Shown: piece by piece, positions 1 to 35,750 of the stretch | Numbering within the stretch: position 1 is the stretch's first letter | Layout of the letters: each line of letters starts with the position of its first letter | Origin: Apteryx mantelli | Lineage: Eukaryota; Chordata; Aves; Apterygiformes; Apterygidae | Direction of reading: 5' to 3' | DNA length: 64,000 bases | NCBI RefSeq assembly: GCF_036417845.1 | Contig: NC_089979.1 | Span: 28,337,958-28,401,957, forward strand | The notes under the pieces: model-generated | What the model saw: only the letters and a program-made list of their open reading frames with translations | Databases searched by the model: none | Told to the model about the DNA's origin: nothing | Position numbers and translations under genes: made by a program

Positions 1-23184
<23,184 letters not shown>

Positions 23185-23850
23185 TGGCTCTTCTTCAGGC
23201 ACCTATGAGGTCACTGCCAGGCCTGAGCTCCGGGAGCTGCCCTTCCCCAGAGGTATCTCACTGCCCACCCTTCTTCCAGAGCACCAGGTTACCCACAGAT
23301 GGCCCCAAACCCACACCGCGAGCTGGTATTTATGTAGCTATCAGGGGAATGGCCTCCGCTACCTCCTCCAGCTCCACCCACCGCCCCCGGTTCGGCCCTG
23401 ACGCTGGCCGGCCATGCGGTGAGCCACAGCGCGCGCTCCCCAGCTGCTCGCACAAAGCCTGCTTCTTCCCTTTTCCCTGTGATTTTCTATAACGGGACCT
23501 GTCTGTGGTGGAGGGGCACCATGGGGCAGCGGCAGCCTGAGCTTCGCTCCTGCCTGGGCCTCTCCCCGGGAACAAACGGCCAAGCCCCTGCTGACCGCAG
23601 CCCCATGCGATGGGGCCCGTTTGCTGCCAGGGCGCTGAGCTGCCTCCGTGGGGCACGGGCGACCCTGCAACCCTCACAGATCGCTTCAGAGGAGACTGGG
23701 GAAGGGCTGGCCACCCCATGGCCCCTTCCTCAGGACCCACGCGTGGCTCCCCCTCAAAATTTCCTCTGGCTGCTGGGTGAAACACAACCTGCCGCTTTGT
23801 CCGCAGGGAGGAGGCCCCTGGCGGGGAGGCCGCCGAGCCACCCTCCTCAC

Positions 23851-23991
23851 CTTCACTATGGATGGCTGAGGCGAAGGCTGCTTTTCGGCTGCAGGAGGCT
23901 TTTCGGCTGTGGGAGGCTTTTCGGCGGAAGCACGGCCTCCGTCAGAAGACCACATAAAAATCATCTTGCAGTATATGGTGCTCTGCTCCAT
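23851..23991 (-). CDS. Candidate upstream coding exon of DPYS (unproven)
   Basis: A minus-strand frame of 47 codons starts at an ATG in strong context (GCAGCATGG, A at -3 and G at +4). It ends exactly at a consensus donor, AAG|GTGAGG, in phase 0. The DPYS exon 1 frame is preceded by CATAG|GTGCCT at 23203-23202, also phase 0. Splicing across 23850-23203 would therefore fuse this exon in frame to DPYS, giving an N-terminal extension rich in Pro, Glu, Lys and Ala with three AEKPP-like repeats. The acceptor has a poor pyrimidine tract, and mammalian DPYS has no such extension that I know of. It may be chance in a CpG island. Confidence 0.3.
23880..23933. repeat. Three 18-bp tandem repeats in the CpG island
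   Basis: Units GCTTTTCGGCTGCAGGAG (23880-23897), GCTTTTCGGCTGTGGGAG (23898-23915) and a diverged third copy (23916-23933). The unit is a multiple of three, and the repeats fall inside the candidate upstream exon. On the minus strand they read as AEKPP-type hexapeptides. Confidence 0.9.
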
Positions 23992-24270
23992 GCTGCCTGC
24001 TTCGCCTGAGGCGCCCGCTCCCCCCGAAGGCTCCTGCTGCTGTGGCCGGGGCGGCTGGGCGCCTTGGCCGCCTCAGAAGGGGCCATTGTGCCCACACAGA
24101 CCCGGTGCCCGCCCGTGCCTGCCTGCAGCTGCCCACCCGTGCTGCCTTCCTGGCCCGGCGCCCCCAAGCCCCCACAGACGGCTGTGCTCCTCTCCTCCAG
24201 CCAAGATGGCTCCCGTCCGGTGAGGCCGTGCATGCGCGCGCGCTCGCCGCTCTCCCCCCAGCCCCAGAAG

Positions 24271-27200
24271 GGCCCCTCTTCTGAGACTCAGAAACAGCAA
24301 AACCAGCTAAGCAGGCCCTAAGTGAAATGGGAAAAGGAAGATGAGGGCTTTTGCAATGGCCTTTGTGAAAAGGACTTTCAAAACCCCAGCTGAGAAAGAT
24401 AGCTCATACCTTTTAGAAGTTAGACCAGGAAAAAAGAGGAGGGGAAGTGAAATTAAGATGACTAGAAAATGTTCTAAAACCTTGGGGGGGGGGGGGAAGG
24501 AAAGAACTGCCGGGGGTTATTATAAACCTAGCTGCTTGAGCAGGGGGGTTGGACTAGATGATCTCCAGAGGTCCCTTCCAACCTCAACCATTCTGTGATA
24601 AGTGCTATTGCAATCTCAACATTTACAGACCAGCCTCCCTAGGTCTTATACAATTAAAGGTCAAGGAAATTAGTACGAACATAAACTGTAATTAGCAAAT
24701 AAAGGTTTGTATAAACTTAACAAGACACTTTGAACGTCCTCTTTTTTTTCCCCCCTGATTTCAAAGGAAAAAGTCTGACTCATTCAGAGTGCCCTTGAAA
24801 CTTATATCCCGATCCTTTCAAACAGTTGTTTCCCTTTTTAAAATTGCACATGTATCGTGTTTATAAATATAAGCTGAATTGTCACATGTTGCAATGAATA
24901 GCAGTATGACATAACTGGAACTATACTCTGTGATACAGGATACAGGAAAAGCAATTAGATACTGATAGATTCTGTAGTTTTTAAGTAAACATCCACTATA
25001 GAGCTAAATACTGGCCCAATTAACATATAATGTATGCTAATTTTACATATATTATACACATGTAGAGAAAACATATCTAAATAGATGGTATATGTGTATG
25101 ATATCTGTTACTTTTTTTGCTAAGCATGTTTATTTTAATTTTTTAGCATAGATTATTAGACTACTACCATTTTGACAGATTTCATCTCTGTAGTGTCCTG
25201 GTACTACAGTTTCCCATGAAACTGTCCTTCTTCCAGCAAGTTGTGGATATCTTTGTGCAGTGTGCCCTTTTTGCATCTGTTAACTTTCTCTGCTCTTCAT
25301 TTTCAGCTTGGATCTTTGCTTCTGGATGCTCCTTGGCACAAAAGTATATGTATGAGCATATTTTATTGGAAAGGACTAATCACTGGGAGAGTTTCCCCTT
25401 AAAAAAAGGAGGTCATTGTAATGTGACCTGTTCTACCCTGCCCTTGAATGCCTGTGCTATGAACTTTTCTGCTTCTTTCCTTCAGCAACACTGGCTTTTC
25501 TTAGTTGGCAATGACACTGCTCAAGTTTGTCTCTGAAATTGTTGAGTCCTTCATCTTCATCTTCTTGACCTCTTCCAGTTCAGTGATGATGCTGTCAAAA
25601 GAAAAAACTTTGTCTCTGAGGGCTGCGAGAGTGTGCACAGGTGTGCTACCGAAAAGAGACTGCTATAAAAGACTCTAGATGTAACATATTAGAAAACACT
25701 CATTTTCTCAGAGTTCCACCTTCCTTCTTTTTCTCTGAATGGGTAGGAGAGCAGCACCAGAAGTCTCCCTTTCTAGCTTTTGGTTCCAAAAAGTCTCTTC
25801 TTGTGCCTCGCCTTTGTGCTTTGGGACAGAGGCCCACTTGGCTTCATCTTACCACATGGCAACAGAAAAAGGTCGAAACTCATTTGGAAAAGCAGGGCAG
25901 AGAAGGAGAACAATGGAAAGCAAAATGCCATGAGGGCCAAGGGGCCACCTGTGCTGTGCTGAACAGGCAGGCAGAAAAGAGTAACCTGCATCTACCATGT
26001 CATCTGTGTATAAGGCTTGTAAAAAGACAGTGTCAGGGAGCTGTGATGGGAATTCAGACATGACCTCTGGCTGAATAATTACAATGATATTGATGAGCTA
26101 GGAACATTTGAGTTCCTGCAGTTTCAGATGAGAAGTAGGGGAAAGAAAGACCCAGGAGTGAAATCAAACTATGCTCCTCTAAGACAGGAGCTGTGAACAT
26201 ACGAGAGAGAGGACAGAAAAGAGGTCCTGAGATGGTGTAACGATGGGGATACACTTCAAATCCCTGCTGCCACTGAGACAGTGAGCCTGCTTCTCCCACC
26301 ATGCAGATGGGTACCAGAATAACCGGGCTGCAAGCGATCTGAGATTCATGTGCCTCAAATACAAGTTTCACTTTCTATAAACAAAGTAATATTTGTCAAG
26401 TGAGGAGAAGGAGTGGCAAAGGAGTAGAGATCGATTCTGTTGCCTGCTCATCAGGGCAGTCATGTGGGACACAACAGTCAAGTTCATGTACTTGCCCCAG
26501 TGAATATTTAATGACTTACAAAGTGGAACAACATCAACAAATTATTAAATATTCTTTGGCATAAAGACTTAAAACTGAATCTTCCAACTTGGTGCCCAAA
26601 CTACCAATCAATAGTCACTTTCTCCCCCTGTGGACAATGAACATATTTTTACTGAGTCTGTGTGACAGACCTAGACAATCACATCCAAATATGCTCTTGG
26701 GCTAGTGGTAGTGGTAAAGGTTTTTGTTTTTTTTTTCCAGATCAAACAGTTTCTACTCAAATCCTTCTCCCAAATTGGGCAGAGGGAGATAGGAACCCAG
26801 GCCCACATATCACAGCAGACTGTGTTAAGCCTGAGGGTATTCTGTTCCACCTTTTGTGTGTTGTACAAGAGAGGGTTGACATGGCTTAAAGCACCTAAAT
26901 TCATGAAGAGTAGCATAGCTCAAAATCCTAATTATCTCTGTTTCTATAAGGCATAGGGCTTGAGATTCACTTCCCCTCCTGAGATTTCCTCATGGCTAAA
27001 CTAGTCTTTGCAGATCCTACTCTCAAGTATCTGAGTCTTCCTACCTGTAGCTTCATGACGAACTCAAGAGCTGCAGATCCCACAAACTGGCAAGTCGATT
27101 GAGAGTCAGGCCCTATAACATTGTGCATAAGAAACCTGAATCTAGCCCACAGGTGTTTTTGAAAACATTAAATAGATTATTGATAGATAATGATATTCTT

Positions 27201-30200
27201 TCTAAGCAGTCCTTTTATTTAGTCCATTTGGACAAACAAAGTAATCTCACAGCAGCTGCATTTACGTAAATTTGGTAAATATTTGATATTTCAGAGTGCA
27301 GCTGTCCCTAGACAGAATGGCCTGGATTATCACCTGTGGGACAGAAACAATTCCTCAGTACTCTGTGAGACGACAACTGACCCTCATATTCTTAGTTATC
27401 ACTGAGCCCTGCAACAAGGGCCTTGGCTCTTAATTGGCTTTGTAACCCTCCCTCCCTCACAAAACATTTTACTCTTTCTATCCTTCTCTTTGCACAATTT
27501 AAAATAAGTCTTTGCTCTGTAATCAGTTGCTGATTCTGCACTGTGCAGAGAAGTTTCCTGTGAAGTAAAGTAACTCATCCTAAAATATTACATAGTAGTT
27601 CAATAATTTGAGATACATTTGCAAACTTGAACTTGTATCTTATGCTAATGTTTCTATGGTCTGCAGCAAAGCAAATAATTGTGGAAATCTATACACTGGA
27701 ATGATTGGTTTAATGTTGCAGCTATTGTAGAAGTATGAGCAAAGAGATTTCTAAGTGATCTAATAATTAAGCTAATTGATTTAAAGAACCCTGAGGAAAA
27801 CCCAATCCACATCTACTACCTACCAAAAAGAAGTAATTCAGGAAACTATGGAATTTGTAAGAAACGGACAACTGAACTTTGGAACATGCAGAAGGCCTTG
27901 AGAACATCTAAAAGTCACTGTAATGATGATGCCATCAATTTGAAGGCTGACACACACACTTTTTTTTTCTAATGGAGCCTTTAACTGCTACATCACAGCA
28001 TTAAATCCCACTTTATTTGTTTCTTACTTCTATTATAATTACCCTATCTTATACTCCCTTTGCCTCCATTTTCACATCCTTCTTATTATACGCTATTTCT
28101 GGAAAGCCATCCTATTATCACTCAGTCTTTTCCTTAATGCAAAGTTTCTTACTGACATCAAACTGACAAATAAAAGTTGGTGAAGCAGGCACAGAGATGT
28201 ATCTCAACATACAGTAGATGCAAATAGTTGCTTGCATCAGCAGTGCAGGCATTTTGTGAAGGAAACAAAAAAGACCAAAGTTGAGCAGTGGGATGGACGA
28301 AGAGCTAATGAAGATGTATTATTAATATTTTCCATTTGACAGCTTTCCTCTGTGGAAGAAAGAATGGATTGTGAGCCCAGTTTTCAACACAAGAAAATTA
28401 ACAGAAAGGATACCACTGGCTTTCAGTAATGCTGGATAAAGCACATTGTTTTGGAGGATCACTGTAAAGATCTGTCAGTTTTGCCATGATTTGCGGAAGG
28501 GAATGAATGGTTATCTTTTCACATATATAAAAAGTCAGCAGGACTTTGTATACCCCATATGCTTTTCTCTGCAATTCTGTAAAAGAACCCATAATACCTG
28601 TCCCCCATGGATTTCCTTTCCCACTCCAACTCTCTGTTATAGGAGTTAAATACTCATTCAATGAAATCAGATGCTCTTGCATGTAATTGCACCTAGAGAG
28701 TTTTCGTAACTGTGAGAACAGTCAATTGTTACAAGTTACTTCGTCTTACTAAGGAATGGTTGAGAGAAAATAAGATAGTTGAAGAAACTTCAAATTTTTG
28801 TTATCCAAACTGAACTGAGAGCAAAGGGTTTCCAACATATTCTCCCTTTGCTTTCCTTGTGCCCTTGAGCATTTCAGCATTCACTGTCCTTCGCTTTTGA
28901 ACTTTTGCATTTTAATAACAGAAATACATTGGAAACTAAAGCACTACAATATCTTAAGTGTTCCTGATTTGATCCATGAAAGTACTTCTTCTTTCTTAAT
29001 TTATATTCATATCGAAAAAACATTTTCACACAAAGCTCTTTTGAAACTTATTATTACATCATATTTTTGAGTTTAAAAAGTCCAAGACATAATGGATTAA
29101 ATACTTACGTGGACTCATTATTCATATACTATAAATGGTAAACTAGGTGCCCCTTGTGAAATCTTCATAACTAGTTTCCTGAACAATCTGTTGCTGACTT
29201 TTATGAGTTGGATTTGCAGACACAATATAGAGGTGATGAAGGTTTAAAATTTAACCTCCAAAGGCTTCTTCAATGGTAAATTCTTTCCCAAACTAGCAAA
29301 TACATCCTATTGGTTTCCTATAATAGATAATAAAAAAGATAATGAAAGCTGTTGAATCCAGTATCTCCAGACATGCAGAATTCCACATCTCCTATACAAC
29401 CATAAATATGTTCTCCTTAGTATAAGTACTGGGCCATATTCAAGCTCCCAGTACCACTCTTTCCCCAAACATATTGGAACTGATGCCTTAGCAGCACCCA
29501 GCCTCGGACACCACATCTCAGTGACCTGAGGAAAAGCAGCCAAAGCTGTTTTATGCACTGAAGACCATCCTGCATTTTTAGGGGAACAACAGGTGTTGAT
29601 TATTCTCTCTCCTTTACTTAAAGTGCTTCTTGAACTTGCTCAAGACAAATGATGGACCACAGATGGCAAAGCAAGAGAGAGAGAGACCAGGAATCTGGCA
29701 GCACAGTGCCTGAGGAACCCTAACACTGTGCTCTTCCCACCGTTCACTTCCTTTAGTGGCTTATTAAGTGTCCAATACAGACAATTAGAACCCAGTTTAG
29801 ACCCCTTCTGAAAATCTGAGACCAAGAAGACAGTTCAACTCAAAAATTGAAATTCTAGGACTCAAGATATTCTGGGAAAAAGACACGCTCACCAGAACTG
29901 CCAGTTGCTTTCTGGTGGATAATCTCAGCTAAAGAAAACCAGTTTCTTTCAGGGCTGTGATTTTTCCAAGCTTGAAAAAACATAACCATGAAAGCACAGA
30001 GATTAGCCTCATTTGAAATGTGTTGGTAAAATTAACCATTTATCTAGAAAAACACCATAAAAAACATTATTCAAGAGAATCAGGGTGGTGGGGAAATCAA
30101 AGTCAACATCTCTTCTGAAGGAACATGAACTCAGAATTGTAACTTCTGCCCAAGGAACCAGGCAGTGGAAAGCAAAACTGAACACCTTTCTTCCTTTCCA

Positions 30201-31960
30201 TACTACTGCATAAATTGTGAGACAAGATATTTACTTAGGCTCTTCCTCACTATTCTTTACATTGCTCCTGCATTTGTCTCTCATCTGCTGCTCCAGAAGT
30301 ACTTCCTGTTACTGTGGCTATCAAAGGTCCCTCTTAATTGATCATAGGAAAGAAGACAAGTTAAAAGCAGTAAATTTTACCAACTGTTCATATTGAATTT
30401 TCTATGTCTGGAGAAGCAGCTAAGAATTATCCCTGCATTTTTGTAAGCAGAGCATACCTTCAGAAGCATGACTATTCCATTGCAAAGGTACTGTTGCAAT
30501 TCTACTGACTGCTGTGTCAACATGGCTGTAACAGAGAGATTTCAGAAAATCTGAGATTTCTGCTCTGAATTCAAATACCTGACTTGGGTAACATCTACAA
30601 CATATCCTTATATCTTGGATCTCTTCCTTATTCTTTAAAACAAGCTTATTAATTTCTCCTTTATATTTTGCATAAGAAAACATTATTATTTTCTAGAAAG
30701 ACCACCCTGAACCAGAATCCCTTCTCACCTTCTCTTACGTATTCCTGATTTGACATGCACAATGGCCCTATCCATTATGACTTGTTTTGGTTCAGGTCTT
30801 TACCATTTAATTCCAAATACAAATCTTTTGCATAATGTAATAGGTTTATTACTATTATTATTCTTCTGGAGCTTCCAGTCCATTTTATTACAACTCTCCC
30901 ACCGTTTTAATCAAACTACAGTAACTTATCTCTTTTTCTTATTTTTTTGCCTCCTGTGTTCTACTTTTTCCCCAGAAGACCCTTTCTCTTCCACATGAGC
31001 AGCAGACAGGGTCACTATAATGTGGAGTAATCTTTCAAACTGAACCCAAGTGAACTTCAACTCCTTCAGATTATATCTGTTTCTCTTTGGTAGTCTTATA
31101 ATATAGTGCAACTTGATCACAAGAAGGAAATAATGTTGAGCGCTAATTCTACTGCTAGATTTCACGTGGAAAAAAATTCCTCCCCAAAACAAGGCATCTG
31201 CAAGTTGTGTTTTTTTGTTGCCTTACTTATCTTTGAAAACACGTTGTGAGCACGTGACTAGGCTGTGCATTAATACAGCATTGTACTAAGACATTCAGAC
31301 ACCTCAGAAGTGTGAAACAGAATATCCACATGCTATGTGAGGAACATCCCACAGGAGATCCTTAAATTCTTATCCTCATATACATCATTCAGAATTTGAT
31401 CTCAAGAGCATTTCAGTCAATTAATTAGGAGTTGATTGATTTAGCAATCAAATCACTATCCTACATCACAGCTGCCAGAGCTTGACTGGTCAAGACAAAT
31501 AAAAATGACAACAATCCAATGCATGTTAAAGGAACACAGGAGACTTAAGGAAACAAGCTACGTCCAAATCTTTTTGCTTAGTAAATACAACCGTGGATAG
31601 CCTGCATTACAGTGTATTACAAACCTATTAATCTGGGCCAAGAGATTCACAAAGATTATCGGTAATTTAGAAAGATTAGCTTTCCCCTAATTCCCTTCCC
31701 AAGGTGTGATTCAGAGTCACTAACCTAAATTGCTTATAGAGCTTCCTCTCTCATTTCCTCCATCAGTTATGGAGGAAGTCTTATATAGCTGATTTGTTAG
31801 ATTATACTGCCCTTTAGTGAATACTAACTCCTCTTCACCAAGTCACTATTTATCAGATAGACCATAGTGTGGTACTGGATGTGAATGGAAACTTAAACTG
31901 GAAAAACATAGTGACATGAAAGAAATGTTGTGTTATAAAATTTCTTTGTATCAAGTCCAA
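24271..31960. other. Intergenic interval between DPYS and LRP12
   Basis: No gene recognised. It contains a poly-G tract of about 14 bases at 24483-24496, a minimal CR1 tail at 24533-24600 and AT-rich unique sequence. Open frames such as 25216-25536 and 25641-26063 on the plus strand have no family signature, repeats or splice context that I can support. Confidence 0.7.
24533..24600 (+). repeat. CR1 3'-tail fragment
   Basis: Contains GGGGGGTTGGACTAGATGAT, TCTCCAGAGGTCCCTTCC and AACCTCAACCATTCTGTGA, the final roughly 70 bp of a CR1 element. It is an extremely 5'-truncated insertion on the plus strand. Confidence 0.93.
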
Positions 31961-34088
31961 TTGAATATCTCCAGAGAAGGAGACTCCACAACCTCTCTGG
32001 GCAACCTGTTCCAGTGCTCTGTCACCCTCACAGTGAAAAAGTATTTCCTCATGTTCAGATGGAATTGTCTGTGTTTCAGTTTGTGCCTGTTGCCTTGTGT
32101 CCTGTCGCTGGGCACCACTGAAAAGAGTCTGGCTCCATCCTTTTGACACCCACCCTTCAGATACTTGTACATGTTAATAAGATCTCCTCTCAACCTTCTC
32201 TTCTCCAGGCTAAACAGGCCCAGCTCTCTCAGTCTTTCCTCATAAGAGAGATGCTGCAGTCCCCTAATCATTTTTGTAGCCCTTCGCTGGACTTGCTCCA
32301 GTAGTGCCACATCCCTCTTGTACTGGGGAGCCCAGCACTGGACACAGTACTCCAGATGTGGCCTCCCCAGGGCTGAGTAGAGGGGGAGGATCACCTCCCT
32401 CGACCTGCTGGCAACACTCTTCCTGATGCACCCCAGGATACCATTGGCCTTCTTGGCCACAAGGGCACATTGCTGCCTCATGGTTACCTTGGTGTCCACC
32501 AGCACTCCCTGGTCCTTCTCCGCAGAGCTGCTTTCCAGCAGGTCAACCCCCAACCTGTACTGGTGCATGGGGTTATTCCTCCCCAGGTGCAGGACCCTGC
32601 ACTTGCCTTTGTTGAACTTCATGAGGTTCCTCTCCACCCACCTCTCCAGCCTGTCCAGGTCTCTCTGAATGGCAGCACAGCCCTCTGGTGTATCAGCCAC
32701 TCCTCCCAGTTTTGTATCATCGTCAAACTTGCTGAGGGTGCACTCTGTGCCTTCCTCCAGGTCACTGATGAAGAAGTTGAACAAGACTGGACCCAGTACT
32801 GACCCCTGGGGGACACCGTTAGCTACAGCCTCCAACTAGACTTCGCACCACTGATCACAACCCTCTGAGCTCTGCCATTCAGCCAGTTCTCAATTCACCT
32901 AACTTTCTGCTCATCTAGCCCACACTTCCTGAGGTTGCCTGTGAGGATGTTATGTGGGACAGTGTCAAAAGCATTCCTGAAGTCAAGGTAGGCAACATCC
33001 ACTGCTCTCCCCTCATCTACCCAGCCAGTCATTCCAGCAGAGAAGGCTATCAGATTGGTTAAGCATGATTTCCCCTTGGTGAAGCCATGCTGACTACTCC
33101 TGATCACCTTCTTGTCCTCCACATGCTTGCAGATGGCCTCCAGGATGAGCTGCTCCATTACCTTTCCAGGGATGCAGGTGAGGCTGACTGGCCTGTAGTT
33201 CCCTGGGTCCTCCTTCTTGCCCTTTTTGAAGACTGGGGTGACATTGGCTTTCTTCCAGTCTTCAGGCACCTCTCCTGTCCTCCATGACCTTTCAAAGATG
33301 ATGGAGAGTGGCTTAGCAATGACATCCGCCAGCTCCCTCAGCACTCGTGGGTGCATCCCATCAGGGCCCATGGATTTGTGAGTATCAAGTTTACTTAAGT
33401 GATCTCTAACCCAATCCTCCTCAACCAAGGGAAAGTCTTCCTTTCTCCAGACTTTCTCTCTTGCCTCCAGGGTCTGGGGTTCCTGAGGGCTGGCCTGAGC
33501 AGTAAAGACGGAAGCAAAGAAGGCATTCAGTAACTCTGCCTTCTCTGCATCCTTCGTCACCAGGGCACCCACCCCATTCAGCAAAGGGCCCACATTTTCC
33601 CTAGGCTTCCTCTTGCTACTGATGTATTTGAAGAAGACCTTCTTGTTGTCCTTGACATCTCTTGCCACATTTAATTCCAAATGGGCCTTAGCCTTCCCTG
33701 TCGCATCCCTGCATACTCTGACAACGTTCCTATATTCCTCCCAAGTGGCCTGTCCCCCTTTCCACTTTCTGTAGACTTCCTTCTTCTGGCTGAGTTTTGC
33801 CAGGAGCTCCTTGCTCATCCATGCAGGTCTCCTGCCTCCTTTGCTTGACTTCCTACTCATAGGGATGCACCGCTCTTGAGCCTGGAGGAAGTGATGTTTG
33901 AATATTAACCAGCTCTCTTGAACGCCCCTTCCTTCTAGGGCCCTAACCCATGGGATTCCTCCAAGTAGGTCCCTGAAGAGGCCAAAGTTTGCTCTCCTAA
34001 ACTTCAGGGTTGCGATCCTACTTAGTGCCCTGCCTCCTCCTCGCAGGATCCTGAACACCATCTCATGGTCACTGCAGCCAAGGCTGCA
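31961..34088 (-). mobile_element. CR1 LINE copy B, largest copy, missing its 3' tail
   Basis: About 2.1 kb of CR1 on the minus strand. Reading from 34088 leftward, it covers the endonuclease-RT linker and most of the RT ([45 protein letters not shown]). The upstream part is open for 388 codons (34061-32895) and stops at a TGA (32897-32895) at the same Trp position as in copy A. A one-base deletion near 32828 (GGCTGT where copies A and C read GGCCTGT) shifts the frame before the second open stretch of 294 codons (32835-31951). Similarity ends at 31961, within the ATATTCAA block, so the roughly 120 bp of ORF end and 3' UTR found in copies A and C are absent. The element is dead. Confidence 0.95.
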
Positions 34089-35750
34089 TTTAATTTACTT
34101 TGGTAAGGGAAAGCAGTTACCTTTCAGGACATACAACATTTTGGACAATTAAATTGTAGATGACATACTGGAGGACTTTGATTACCAGCTGCAGATTTTC
34201 AGAAAGTTGAGGAAGAGAGGCACAGCTGAAAAAAACCTACCCCAAACCAACCAAACAAAAAACCCCATCCACCCACAGCACTCACCACAACTACAGGAAG
34301 ATTAAAGCTACTGACTTCAAACAAGAGTTGCAGAAGATGTGCAGCACTTGAACAGCAGCAGGAGAATAGAACTGGACAGAAAACACTTTTCACAAAGGAA
34401 GCAAAAACTGGTCTGAACAGGAAAACCTGTGATATTTATCTGCAGTAAAAATTTAAATGTAAAGACTAACTGAAAAAGTATTTGTTTCCCAAATTTGAAC
34501 TGTGATTTATCCAACTGAACCCAAACTTTGCCAGGAGCTTTTGCTTTGGCATTTGGATAGTAAAAAGAACATGATATATATAACTAATTTCAGCATTCTC
34601 TTCTGGAATCTATTTTGAAAGAAGAGTATATCAGAAATACTTGTTGATCTTGTACTGCAGATGGACTCCTTGAAAACAAAACAAGGTCTTGTAGCATCAG
34701 AGGCTCAATCAGCCTCCTTAACATTTCAATGCAAATTGAATGGCAAAACAAACTCCTTCTATGCTTAGAAACCTTTATATGAGGAGAAAAATAACCTACA
34801 TTCTTCAAAGCTTTCAGATGGAAGTGGTTTATTAAAGAAAACAAGATATTCCACAGCACATCATTCAAACTTTTTTTAAAAATTCCCTAGCATTGTAGCA
34901 AAGCTAAATCAAGAATCATTTCAATAAAATACTGTTTCAAGCAGCTTCAGAATAAAAAGAAATGAAGCAACATGACTTAACAGAAGTCTCAGTAACAGAT
35001 CAGTATTGTACTAATCAAAAGGAAATTTGATTGCTCCCTTTAAAAATCACTAAGAAAAAAAAAATCACTGCAACAAGTTAGCCTCATACAAATATGAATT
35101 TTATTTACAGTTTTCCAAATTCTCAATCAAATCCAAATTCCCAGTTTCATGTGTAGCAATTCTTTAAAACAAATTAAGCATTGTATTCCTTTTTACATCT
35201 GCAATATGGAGTCCACAGGTACATGCTATTTAGGGCATCTAATGGAATGAGTTTAAATCATTTGTATGTGTATAACCTAAGATATTCTGTGAAAATGCTT
35301 TCTTCAAAATGTATCTGCCTCAGTGACAAAAAATTTCATAACCGCTTTCTAATAACAATAAGTTAGGAAGGTTTAAAAACCCAGTATTTTATATCAAGAC
35401 ATATTCCAACATATTTCAGGGTGTGTTACCATGTTCATATTGCAGATTTACCTGCTCTACAAACAATGCCACTGAAATCAGACTAAAGATTACCCACAGA
35501 AGTAGATATTATTCAATGTGAATAAAAATGGCCATTAATGACGTTTACTCTGGTATGTGTTATTATGGGCCAAACTGTACTGGATCTGGTACCAGTGTGA
35601 TGTGATCTGTTCTTAACGTTGAAACTGCATGGGCCATTATAATAAAATCTTTTTCAATTGTATTGCACATAAATTCCTCAAAAGCACAAATCTAAATAAC
35701 CGTGTCCTGACCTCGGAATTTACCTACTAAATCTTGTGAATAAGATCAAC
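34089..35750. other. Intergenic sequence downstream of LRP12
   Basis: AT-rich sequence without recognisable genes. The right-hand part could belong to a longer LRP12 3' UTR, because a second minus-strand AATAAA lies at 35100-35105. Confidence 0.6.

Noticed and set aside
23200..23202. GTG as the DPYS start codon
   Set aside because: The frame begins with GTG after an in-frame TAG, but vertebrate initiation at GTG is improbable. I use the ATG at 23184 or, speculatively, the upstream spliced exon.
23419..24009. Long plus-strand open frame (196 codons) in the CpG island
   Set aside because: Composition-driven open frame in GC-rich DNA; no domain, no matching splice context, and it overlaps the DPYS promoter region on the other strand.
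24271..31960. A hidden protein-coding gene between DPYS and LRP12
   Set aside because: Only short frames without signatures are present, and no gene is known between these two in other amniotes; a non-coding RNA cannot be excluded.
32895..34061. 388-codon frame read as an intact gene
   Set aside because: Part of CR1 copy B ORF2; it stops within the RT and is frameshifted relative to the next part.
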